DNA from: VAZQ01 sp963756715
GTDB lineage: Bacteria > Pseudomonadota > Alphaproteobacteria > Rhizobiales > Xanthobacteraceae
DNA: 64,000 bases
Assembly (NCBI GenBank): GCA_963756715.1
Contig: CAVWOV010000015.1
Span: 363,401 to 427,400, forward strand
Direction: 5' to 3'
The notes beneath the pieces were generated by a model that did not search any database, was not told the DNA's origin, and saw nothing but the letters and a program-made list of their open reading frames with translations. Below, piece after piece: positions 9,072 to 16,611 of the stretch. A program made the translations under genes and the position numbers. Positions within the stretch are counted from its first letter, which is position 1. Every line of letters begins with the position of its first letter.

Positions 9072-9361
9072 GACAGGTCTCCCTCCACTGCCGGGCGGGC
9101 CCGACGAACTCGCGAGAGGTCTACACGTCACTCGGTGGAGCCAATGTGATGGCCATCACACACCGTATTGATTTTCCCGGTCGACATTCCGCCCCTGCAG
9201 GGCAAGAAACTTCGCCGAACCAATGCTTTAGCCCCAGCCTGCTAAAGGCGATCCACATTGGCCATGTGCCGCACGTTCACCTGGGTCGGATGTCCCCCAG
9301 GGCTCGCCCCGTCTGGCTATCAGTCGCTGAACTCTACGCGGGCAGCGACCTGAATAGGCGA
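9072..9361. other. Intergenic region, nothing recognised
   Basis: About 290 bases with no convincing coding frame, tRNA or repeat. The part next to 9071 would contain the promoter of the small membrane protein gene. Confidence 0.35.
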
Positions 9362-9709
9362 TCAGGCTCCCGGCCTGAGCCGTTCGGCAGCATCGCCAAA
9401 AGCATCCGCCAGCGCGTGCAAGGCCTCGGCCCGACCGAGAGAATTACGTTGAGGATCGGTCAGCTTGTCGGGATTGAGAGGCTCGGGAATTCCGGCGATG
9501 TGCGCCGTAATATCGAGCCTGCTCTCGACCTTTGCCAGAAACAGCGCGCCGCTATCCTCCAACGACCGCGCCTGCCGCTCCGCCTGCTCCACCAGCCGTT
9601 CGACTTCGGTCTTCAGATTGATAGCCTGCCGCAACTGATACTGTGTGGCGACCAATTGACACCGCCTAACCCACTGCTCTACCAGCCCCCCTAGAACCGC
9701 CGCGTTCAT
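9362..9709 (-). CDS. Hypothetical protein with coiled-coil character
   Basis: A 115-residue frame starting at ATG 9709, preceded by GGAGGGG four to five bases upstream. The sequence is rich in Ala, Glu, Arg and Leu, with a heptad-like stretch (LKTEVERLVEQAERQARSLEDSGALFLAKVESRLD) pointing to a coiled coil. No signal peptide, membrane segment or known domain is visible. It stands alone between unrelated genes. The ribosome-binding site and amino-acid composition support a real gene, but it could be a chance frame in G+C-rich DNA. Confidence 0.5.
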   Translation of the reverse strand: MNAAVLGGLVEQWVRRCQLVATQYQLRQAINLKTEVERLVEQAERQARSLEDSGALFLAKVESRLDITAHIAGIPEPLNPDKLTDPQRNSLGRAEALHALADAFGDAAERLRPGA

Positions 9710-10027
9710 GGATCCCCTCCATGGTGTCGGACCAGCCGAATCGGCTAATCTATAAAAATTCTAACAGGGCTTGGCCGGAAGTAACGTATTTCCAAGTGAG
9801 AAGCGTGATTCGAATCGTAAATAGTTTTCGTGAGTGGTATTCATGTTCGGAAGCACTGTATTGCGGGCGCGCAATGCGGCCGCGCGCGCTTTTTGCACGG
9901 CTTAATTGCTGGACCGGTGCCTGTTCGTCGATGTAATTGCTGCGGTACCGCGCTACGGCGCGCACGCAAACGAAGAGCCCGCGGCAGGCCGCGGGCTCAT
10001 ACAGAACGAACAGAGCTAAGCTTCGCT
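9710..10027. other. A+T-richer intergenic region
   Basis: The stretch 9735-9860 is clearly richer in A/T than its surroundings and has no convincing coding frame; it probably carries the promoter for the leftward gene at 9709. The right end contains the hairpin at 9976-9997, downstream of the TTT receptor gene. Confidence 0.4.
9976..9997 (-). terminator. Hairpin downstream of the TTT receptor gene
   Basis: AGCCCGCGG and CCGCGGGCT form a perfect nine-pair stem with a four-base loop, 30 bases beyond the stop codon of the receptor gene at 10028. There is no strong U-run on the minus strand (CTTCGTTTGCG follows), so it is either a weak intrinsic terminator or an mRNA 3'-end stabiliser. Confidence 0.45.
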
Positions 10028-11023
10028 TTACTGCTTCGGAATGCCGGCCTTCTCAATCACCGCAGACCACTTCTTGATGTCGTCAACCAGCCGGGCCTTG
10101 AGCTCCTCGGGTGTGCTCGCCTTTGCCTCAATGCCGAGGTCGGCATAGCGCTTTTGTACGTCGGGCATCGCCACGACCTCGTGGATCGCCTTATTGAGCC
10201 GATCGAGTATCGGCGCCGGCGTGCCGACCCGCGCGAATACGCCGTTCCATGACGTCACCTCGTACGGGAAGCCACCGGCCTCCGCGACCGTCGGGACATC
10301 GGGCAGGAACGGCGAACGCTTGGTCCCGCTCGAGCCGAGCGGCCGCAATTTCTTGTCGACCAGCGAGCCTTTCAGCGGCGCGTAGAAGTCGACCATGAGT
10401 TGCACGTCGTTGCGCAGCGCGGCGACGATGACCTCGGGGGTGTTGCGGTAGGGGATGATCTGGAAGTTGATCCCAGCCGAAGCCTTGAACAGTTCCGCCG
10501 CAAGGTTCTGGGTGCCGCCGACATTGATCGTCCCGACGTTGAGCTTGCCGGGCTGGGCGCGTGCTGCCTTGATGAAATCTTGCAGCGTTTTAAACTCGGA
10601 CGTCGCATTGGTGCAGAACACCAGCTCGAAATATCCAATGGTCGAGATACAGGCGAAATCCTTCACCGGGTCGAACGGCAGTTGCTTGTAGATGGCGACA
10701 CTGATCGAGGTTCCATTGGTGACGAGCCCGATGGTATAGCCGTCGGCCGGCTGCGAGAGCACGGCACGAGCCGCCGCGATGCCGCCCGGCCCAGGTTGAT
10801 TTTCCACCACGAATCTCTGGCCGAATTTGTCACCGAGCTTTTCGGCCGCGAGGCGCGCCGTGATGTCGGCAACGCCGGCCGCTCCGAACGGCAAAACGAA
10901 CCGCACCGGCCGGGTCGGGTAGTTTTGCTGCGCGCGGGCAAAATGCGGCATCGCAATCGCTCCGGCGGCCGTGGCTAATGCCGCCGTCGAAAATTGCCTG
11001 CGCGTAATGTGGTTCCTGCTCAT
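10028..11023 (-). CDS. TTT (Bug-type) substrate-binding receptor, Tat-type leader
   Basis: 331-residue periplasmic receptor for carboxylate-like ligands. The leader TRRQFSTAALATAAGAIAMPHFARA contains a twin-arginine motif, so it may be exported folded. Mature signatures are NYPTRPVRFVLPFGAAG, VVENQPGPGG, QPADGYTIG and the C-terminal region around VRVGTPAPILDRLN-type sequence. ATG 11023 follows GAGAGGAA. It is the last gene of a same-strand cluster with an ABC importer, a deacetylase and an isochorismatase-type hydrolase, 100 bases after the ATPase gene. The ligand is unknown, and no TctA/TctB genes are present. Confidence 0.9.
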   Translation of the reverse strand: MSRNHITRRQFSTAALATAAGAIAMPHFARAQQNYPTRPVRFVLPFGAAGVADITARLAAEKLGDKFGQRFVVENQPGPGGIAAARAVLSQPADGYTIGLVTNGTSISVAIYKQLPFDPVKDFACISTIGYFELVFCTNATSEFKTLQDFIKAARAQPGKLNVGTINVGGTQNLAAELFKASAGINFQIIPYRNTPEVIVAALRNDVQLMVDFYAPLKGSLVDKKLRPLGSSGTKRSPFLPDVPTVAEAGGFPYEVTSWNGVFARVGTPAPILDRLNKAIHEVVAMPDVQKRYADLGIEAKASTPEELKARLVDDIKKWSAVIEKAGIPKQ

Positions 11024-11124
11024 TATAGGCGTTCCTCTCGATTATTGACGCTGTCGGCGCGATTATTTCGTCGCCAGTCGCGGCAAGGTCAAGCACGACA
11101 GGAACGTGGTTGCAACCCGTGAAT

Positions 11125-11901
11125 TCACGCCTTCTCTTCGATCACGCTAGCGCGCACGTCATCCTCGATCAGCCGCCAGATGTGATCGACGTAGCGGATG
11201 AAATCGGCGGTGCGTTTGATCGCCAGCGCGCGTGGCCGGGGCAACTCGATCTTGACGTTCTCCAACAGCCGGCCAGGCCGCCGTGCGAACACCAGAACGC
11301 GATCGGAAAGAAACACCAACTCGTCGATCTGGTGGGTGACAAAGAGCACGGTCTTTCGGCCCTCGTCCCAGATTCGCAACAGCTCGGTCTGCATGATCTC
11401 GCGCGTCTGCGCATCCAGCGAGGAAAACGGCTCGTCCATCAGCAGGATTTCCGGATCGATCGCGAGCGCGCGCGCCAGATTGACCCGCTGGCGCATACCG
11501 CCGGAGAGCTGGCGCGGATGGTATTGCTCGAACCCTTCCAGGCCGACGAGCTTAAGGAGTTCCATCGTGCGCGCCCGGTCGGCCGGACCGACGCGTCCCG
11601 CGACCTCGCGGCCGATGATGGCGTTGGCATAGACGGTGCGCCACGGCAGCAGGTTGTCGTTCTGAAACACGAAACCGCGGTCGCCGCCGGCACCATGCAC
11701 CGCGCGCCCATCGAGCAGTACTTCGCCCGCGCTGGCATTTTCCAGGCCGGCGACAATGCGCAGGAACGTCGTCTTGCCGCAGCCCGATGGACCGACGACG
11801 GAAATGAACTCACCGCGATCGACCGTCAGGTTGATGTCGTTAAGCGCGACCAGATCCCCGAACGACTTTTCAAGATGCTGGATTGCCAGTTTCGCGACCA
11901 T
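11125..11901 (-). CDS. ABC transporter ATPase, nitrate/sulfonate/taurine (SsuB/TauB) type
   Basis: 258-residue cytoplasmic ATPase that powers the importer formed with the next two upstream genes. Walker A is GPSGCGKTT (residues 37-45), the signature LSGGMRQ is at about 132-138, and Walker B LLMDEPFSSLD is at about 153. The Q-loop region has FVFQNDNLLPWRTV, typical of the NitT/TauT family. The start is two bases after the permease stop, with AAGGA upstream, indicating translational coupling. The substrate cannot be read from the ATPase; the neighbouring hydrolases suggest an organic nitrogen compound. Confidence 0.92.
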   Translation of the reverse strand: MVAKLAIQHLEKSFGDLVALNDINLTVDRGEFISVVGPSGCGKTTFLRIVAGLENASAGEVLLDGRAVHGAGGDRGFVFQNDNLLPWRTVYANAIIGREVAGRVGPADRARTMELLKLVGLEGFEQYHPRQLSGGMRQRVNLARALAIDPEILLMDEPFSSLDAQTREIMQTELLRIWDEGRKTVLFVTHQIDELVFLSDRVLVFARRPGRLLENVKIELPRPRALAIKRTADFIRYVDHIWRLIEDDVRASVIEEKA

Positions 11902-11903
11902 GC

Positions 11904-12704
11904 TCAGTCCTTGGTCCAGGGCACGAGCCGGCCTTCAAGCCAGGTGAAGCCCGCCGTCATCACGATGCCGGCGACGGCGAGCACGACAACGCCTGCAAAC
12001 AGCTCCGGCATGTTGAAAGCGTCGGCGGAGGCGCTGATCAGCCGCCCCAACCCGGCACGCGAGCCAAACAGCTCGGCCACCACCACGCCGATGAGACCGC
12101 GGCCGATGCCGAGCTTGAGACCGGCGAGAATGAACGGCACGGCAGACGGCAATGATACCTTGAAGAAAATCTGCCGCGGCGTCGCGCCGAACGAGCGCAG
12201 CATCTCGACCAGCCGGTCGCTGGTGGTCCGAAGCCCCGCCTCGGTATTGATGGTGACCGGAAACAGCACCAGGAAGATCACCACCAGCACCTTCGACCAG
12301 ATGCCAATCCCAAGCCAGAGGATGAACAACGGCGCGAGCGCGATGGTTGGCGTCGCGTAGAGCCCCGATATCCACGGCTGCAGCACGCGCTTCATCACCG
12401 CGCTCTCTGCCATGGCAAGGCCGAGGACGATGCCCAGGATGCTCGCGATCACGTAGCCGAGCGCAAACTCAATCGCGCTGATGCGCAGGTGCTGCCAAAG
12501 CTCGCCGGTTTTCGCTAGTGACACGATGGCGGCGAAGATCTGCGTCGGCGCCGCCAGAAAGAGCGTATTGGCGACGAGAAACCGGCTGACCAGTTCCCAG
12601 AGCAGGAGGCCGCCAACCACGGACAGCAGACCGGCGAAATAGAAACGCCGCCCGCCCCAGGACAACTTCCAGCCCCCACCTTGCTCGACCGCGCCTTGCA
12701 CCAT
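11904..12704 (-). CDS. ABC transporter permease, SsuC/TauC type
   Basis: 266-residue inner-membrane protein with about six hydrophobic helices (FAGLLSVVGGLLLWELV, FALGYVIASILGIVLGLAMA, LVVIFLVLFPVTI and others). The EAA-type coupling loop lies around RSFGATPRQIFFKVSLPSAVPFILAGLKLG. It forms the channel of a NitT/TauT-family importer with the ATPase gene two bases downstream and the binding protein 22 bases upstream. A GGGGGG run directly precedes ATG 12704. Confidence 0.92.
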   Translation of the reverse strand: MVQGAVEQGGGWKLSWGGRRFYFAGLLSVVGGLLLWELVSRFLVANTLFLAAPTQIFAAIVSLAKTGELWQHLRISAIEFALGYVIASILGIVLGLAMAESAVMKRVLQPWISGLYATPTIALAPLFILWLGIGIWSKVLVVIFLVLFPVTINTEAGLRTTSDRLVEMLRSFGATPRQIFFKVSLPSAVPFILAGLKLGIGRGLIGVVVAELFGSRAGLGRLISASADAFNMPELFAGVVVLAVAGIVMTAGFTWLEGRLVPWTKD

Positions 12705-12726
12705 CCCCCCTAACGCGCCGGACGCA

Positions 12727-13722
12727 TCAATCGCTCAACTGAGTCACGCCCGGCAGCACATAGCGTTCGACCTCGATCGAGCCCTGCACGTCGCCTAGAT
12801 CCTTGAGCGCCTTGAGCAAGGCGCCCATCTTGGTCTTGGAGACCTTGCCGGTGTACTCGAAGAACCCGTTCTTATGGAGGAAGTCGTAGGACTTCTCGAC
12901 ATCCGCCTGCTTGAGCTTGCTCGAATCCACCATGATCTTGATGGCTTCGGCGCGATTCTTCGGATCGGAAAACCAGGCCATGCTCTGGTTGTGAACCTTG
13001 AGCACCTTGTCGAGCAGCGCCTTATGCGACATCGCCCAGGCGCGGCTGACCACCGCGCCGGCAAACGGCAGTTCCGGGGCATAGTTGACGGTCAGCCCGA
13101 GACTGTTGTAGCCGGCCGACTCCGCGTAGAAGTTGAACGGCGGCAGCAGAATCGCCGCGTCCACCGCGCCGCCAGTCAACGCCGAGAAGCGCGCCGACGT
13201 TGCACCCGCATACACCGTGTCGTAGTCGCCGGGCTTGACGCCGTTCGGGACGGCCATGCGCTCGAGGTAGATGCGTGTGATGTCCTTGGGGCCGCCGATC
13301 GAGATGGTTTTGCCCTTGAGATCGCTCCAGGTCTTGATCGCCGGCTTAGCGAGCAGCGCATAGGGTGGTGCCTGCATTTCGATGCGCACGATCGCGATCG
13401 CGCCGCCCTTGTCGATGGCGCGGATCGGATCCGCGAGACCCGTCGACAAGGCGAGATCGAGCGAACCGGCCGTGAGCTGCTGCACGAGCGAAGCGCTCGA
13501 CTGGATGAACACCAAATCGAGCTTGATGTCCTCGGCCGCGTAGTAACCTTTCTTCAAGCCGATATAGACCGGCCAATGGGTCGCCGACACCGCACCGACC
13601 ATGCCGACCGTCACGCTATCGGCCGCACGTGCGGCCGGCGCAGGCAGGAGCGCAAAGCTCGTCAGCAAAGCCCCGGCCAGAAGTCGCAGCGCTCGATTCA
13701 TGCCCATGCTCTTCATGCCCAT
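12727..13722 (-). CDS. ABC transporter substrate-binding protein, NitT/TauT (SsuA-like) type
   Basis: 331-residue periplasmic binding protein. The signal peptide ends near APAARA, and the mature protein begins ADSVTVGMVGAVSATHWPVYIGLKKGYY, the usual NMT1/SsuA-like opening. ATG 13722 has AGGGAG six bases upstream; ATG 13707 is an alternative. The upstream deacetylase stop is 11 bases away, so the genes are one transcription unit. Related proteins bind sulfonates, pyrimidine precursors, nitrate or other small anions; the sequence alone does not decide. Confidence 0.9.
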   Translation of the reverse strand: MGMKSMGMNRALRLLAGALLTSFALLPAPAARAADSVTVGMVGAVSATHWPVYIGLKKGYYAAEDIKLDLVFIQSSASLVQQLTAGSLDLALSTGLADPIRAIDKGGAIAIVRIEMQAPPYALLAKPAIKTWSDLKGKTISIGGPKDITRIYLERMAVPNGVKPGDYDTVYAGATSARFSALTGGAVDAAILLPPFNFYAESAGYNSLGLTVNYAPELPFAGAVVSRAWAMSHKALLDKVLKVHNQSMAWFSDPKNRAEAIKIMVDSSKLKQADVEKSYDFLHKNGFFEYTGKVSKTKMGALLKALKDLGDVQGSIEVERYVLPGVTQLSD

Positions 13723-13733
13723 GATCTACTCCC

Positions 13734-14615
13734 TTATCCCGTTGCCATCTGCGCGAGATAATGTCGCGCAATCTCGCTCCCGGTCGCTTTCCACACACGC
13801 TCGTGGTTGCAGATGTAGCCGAGCGCGGCGTCAAAGGCGTCGATGCGGTGCGGTATGCCGGTGAGATAGGGGTGCAGCGCGATCGCCATCACGCGCCCCG
13901 ATTCCGCACCTTCACGATAAAGCACATCGAACTGCCGGCAGATCATGTCGCGGAACTGCTCGGCCGTACGGTGGAACTTCTCGAATACTGGCTTGTCGTT
14001 GATCTCGTGGCTGTACGGCACCGAAACGAGCCGGCGCCCTTCATCGAGGCTCATGACATAGGGCTGGTCGTCATTGGTCCAGTCGCAGACGTATTCGCAG
14101 CCCGCCGCCGCCAGCAGGTCGGGCGTATCCCAGGTCTCCTGCAAACCGGAGCCGAGCCAGCCGACCGGCCGCGTCCCCGTCGCCTTGGCGATGGTCGCAA
14201 ACGTGCGCTGGATAATCCCGGCCTCCTCGCCGGGCGGCGCCTCGTTGAGCCGCCGGGTGTTGCTCTCGCAATGCCCCATCCATTCCCAATCGAGCTTGTT
14301 ACCAGCGTCGATGATCTCGGGGTGATGCGCACAAAGATCGCTGTTGAGCGCAACGGTGCCGCGAATGCCGTGACGCTCCAGCACCCGCATCAGCCGGAAC
14401 ACGCCGACCCGGTTGCCGTAGTCGCGCGCCGACCAGGTCGGAATGTCAGGTACCGGCGCTCCTGTTCCGCCGGAGCCTGCCGGCACTTTCTCCATCAGCG
14501 AGAAGAATTCGATATTGGGAATCACCCAGAGCGCGACATGGGCGCCGCCAGGCCAGGTCAGACGCGGCCGGCTGACAATGGGGGAATAGGGAAACGGACC
14601 GTAGGGCGCGGGCTT
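13734..14615 (-). CDS. Polysaccharide deacetylase family protein (CE4, PuuE-like)
   Basis: A NodB-fold metal-dependent hydrolase of about 293 residues. VALWVIPNIEFFSL, RDYGNRVGVFRLMRVLERHG, GTVALNSDLCAHHPE and MAIALHPYLTGIPHRI match the cytoplasmic PuuE/allantoinase-like branch rather than chitin deacetylases, and there is no signal peptide. I start at MKPAPYGPFPYSP (ATG 14615); a GTG- or ATG-led extension to 14648 would overlap the preceding gene. In this branch known substrates are ureides or amides such as allantoin. With the isochorismatase-type gene upstream and the ABC importer downstream it probably hydrolyses an imported C-N compound. That role is inferred. Confidence 0.85.
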   Translation of the reverse strand, partial: KPAPYGPFPYSPIVSRPRLTWPGGAHVALWVIPNIEFFSLMEKVPAGSGGTGAPVPDIPTWSARDYGNRVGVFRLMRVLERHGIRGTVALNSDLCAHHPEIIDAGNKLDWEWMGHCESNTRRLNEAPPGEEAGIIQRTFATIAKATGTRPVGWLGSGLQETWDTPDLLAAAGCEYVCDWTNDDQPYVMSLDEGRRLVSVPYSHEINDKPVFEKFHRTAEQFRDMICRQFDVLYREGAESGRVMAIALHPYLTGIPHRIDAFDAALGYICNHERVWKATGSEIARHYLAQMATG

Positions 14616-14625
14616 CATGGGACGG

Positions 14626-15330
14626 TCAACCCGCCTTCTTGACCGCAAGGCCGTCGAGATGGCTGACCACTTCGTCCACGTGCATCACGTCGCAATACTT
14701 GTGGTGCATGTCGAACAGGTTGATCTTGTGCGACAGCGGACTGCGGTCGAAGCAGCACTCCTCCACCAGCACGACATGATAGCCGTGCGAATAGGCATCG
14801 ACCGCGGTGGCGCGCACGCAGCCCGAGGTGCTTTCGCCGCAGATGATGAGCGTCTGCACGCCGAGTTGCGTGAGGTGCGCCGTGAGCGGCGTCCCGAAAA
14901 ACACGCTCGCGCGCTGCTTGGCGATGACAACGTCGCCGGGCTGCGGCTTAAACTCCGTCCGGATGGCGAAATCCGACGGGTCCATCGGCGGTTTGTTGCG
15001 CTTGGTCGCGGTGACGAAGCTCGGGCGGCTCTCGGCGCGCACTTCGCCGGTCGAATAGAAGATCGGCAGCCCGGCAGACCGCGCCGCCGAAAACAGCCGC
15101 TTGGTCGGCTCGATCGCAGCGTGAGCGTATTCCCCGCAAGTGCTCGGAAACGATTTGCTCAGCTTCGCCGGCGGCTCGGCCCCGCCGCGATAGACCAGTT
15201 CGTAGAGATCGACCGCCAGCAGCGCCGGGCGCGGCCCGACGAAGACCTTGCGGCGATAGTCGGCGTAAATCTCCAGCACGTCAGGCGTTATGACATCTTT
15301 CCAGCAGTGATCTTCGAATTGGTCGGTCAT
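14626..15330 (-). CDS. Isochorismatase family cysteine hydrolase
   Basis: A 234-residue hydrolase of the isochorismatase superfamily (nicotinamidase, N-carbamoylsarcosine amidohydrolase and maleamate amidohydrolase types). The catalytic triad is visible: Asp in LLAVDLYELVY, Lys in VVIAKQRASVFFGT, and Cys in ESTSGCVRATAVDAYS, whose neighbours are those of amidohydrolases. The ATG at 15330 has GGGAG six bases upstream; a GTG at 15345 is possible. It is the first gene of the leftward cluster. The presence of Cys favours an amidase or ureidohydrolase over a true isochorismatase. The substrate is unknown. Confidence 0.88.
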   Translation of the reverse strand: MTDQFEDHCWKDVITPDVLEIYADYRRKVFVGPRPALLAVDLYELVYRGGAEPPAKLSKSFPSTCGEYAHAAIEPTKRLFSAARSAGLPIFYSTGEVRAESRPSFVTATKRNKPPMDPSDFAIRTEFKPQPGDVVIAKQRASVFFGTPLTAHLTQLGVQTLIICGESTSGCVRATAVDAYSHGYHVVLVEECCFDRSPLSHKINLFDMHHKYCDVMHVDEVVSHLDGLAVKKAG

Positions 15331-15532
15331 CGTTCGCTCCCGCACGACTTCACCTACGAGCCGAGCCTAGCCGGGAGTAGGAGCGATGTACAATTTGCTC
15401 TATGCTGGAAGAATTGGCGTTTGCTGGTGAAAATCCCGGCACCGATAACGTGTATGCAAGCTGGCGTTGCGACCGGAACGTTCGCAGCGCTTTCCACCGC
15501 TCCCGCCCCGATAAAATTCCTCGAATGACAAG

Positions 15533-16519
15533 ATGGTTCGAATGACCACCCGTCGAGAATGTCTGACGTCTCTTTCTGCTGCGCTCGCGCTGGCCAGTCT
15601 TGCCGGACCGGCCCGAGCGCAAGCTTGGCCACAGAAGCCGGTTCGCGTCTTCGTCGGCTTCGCCGCGGGCGGAAATTCCGATCTGGTCGCACGCCTCATC
15701 GCACAGCGGCTGACCGACCGGCTAGGTCAGGCGTTCGTGATCGAGAACCGCGCCGGCGCGAACGGGACGCTCGCGGCCGAAGCGACCGCGCGCGCTGCCC
15801 CCGACGGTTACACGCTGTTCATGGCGGCGCTGCCCCACCTCGCGATTGCACCGGCGGTGAGCAAGATCGCCTACGACCCGATCAAGGATTTTGCGCCGAT
15901 CAGCAACATCGGCACGAACCCGTTCGTACTCGTGCTGCATCCGAGCTTCCCCGCCCAAACCCTCAAGGAGTTCGAACAACAGGTCCGGCGCGAACCGGGA
16001 AAGATCGCCTATGCATCGGGTGGCACCGGCAGCCTGACGCATCTCTCGATGGCGCTCTATCTCAAGCGCGCACAACTCGAGATGATCCACGTGCCGTACA
16101 AGGGCGGCGGTCCGGCGTCCACCGACGTGCTGGCAGGCCATGTCAAAGTCTACTTCAGCAATCTCTCGGCGGTCGCGGCGCATGTGCAGCGCGGCGCGCT
16201 GCGTGCGCTGGCGATCTCCGACACCACACGTCACCCGCAATTCCCCGATGTCCCGACCATGAGCGAACTCGGCTATGCGGGTTTCCGCACGCTCACATGG
16301 AACGGTTTGGTGGCGCCCGCCGGGACGCCGAAGAACATTGTCGACAAGCTCGCAAGCGAGATCGTGCTCGCCCTGAAGGACCAGCAAGTCCGGCAGCGTC
16401 TCGTCAGCTATGGCGTCGACCCGCTCGGCGACAGTCCCGAACAATTTGCCGCGACCATTGCGGCTGACCTCGGGCTCTGGGCCGAGGCGGTGAAAGTCGC
16501 GGGCGTGGCGGCGCACTAA
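15533..16519 (+). CDS. TTT (Bug-type) substrate-binding receptor
   Basis: 328-residue periplasmic receptor. The leader TTRRECLTSLSAALALASLAGPARA has a twin-arginine pair and ends at an AXA site. The mature part has WPQKPVRVFVGFAAGG, VIENRAGANG, RAAPDGYTLFM, and the PAGTPKNIVDKLA segment of the family. ATG 15533 and ATG 15542 are both possible; neither has a strong ribosome-binding site. It is transcribed away from the isochorismatase gene, so the two promoters share the space 15331-15532. Its stop codon lies inside a strong hairpin. Confidence 0.9.
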   Translation: MVRMTTRRECLTSLSAALALASLAGPARAQAWPQKPVRVFVGFAAGGNSDLVARLIAQRLTDRLGQAFVIENRAGANGTLAAEATARAAPDGYTLFMAALPHLAIAPAVSKIAYDPIKDFAPISNIGTNPFVLVLHPSFPAQTLKEFEQQVRREPGKIAYASGGTGSLTHLSMALYLKRAQLEMIHVPYKGGGPASTDVLAGHVKVYFSNLSAVAAHVQRGALRALAISDTTRHPQFPDVPTMSELGYAGFRTLTWNGLVAPAGTPKNIVDKLASEIVLALKDQQVRQRLVSYGVDPLGDSPEQFAATIAADLGLWAEAVKVAGVAAH

Positions 16520-16533
16520 ACAGCCACGCCCGC
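16499..16533 (+). terminator. Strong hairpin spanning the stop codon of the TTT receptor gene
   Basis: GCGGGCGTGGC (16499-16509) and GCCACGCCCGC (16523-16533) form a perfect 11-pair stem around a 13-base loop that contains the TAA stop. GTTGTCG follows rather than a U-run. It could act as a terminator or as a 3'-end protector of the mRNA, and may also block transcription coming from btuB on the other strand. Confidence 0.5.
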
Positions 16534-16611
16534 GTTGTCGCAGCGGCGCGAAGTAACGGTCGCGGGCACACGAAGCCGATCCGTCTGCCGCACCCCGTCG
16601 ATCATCCACGT

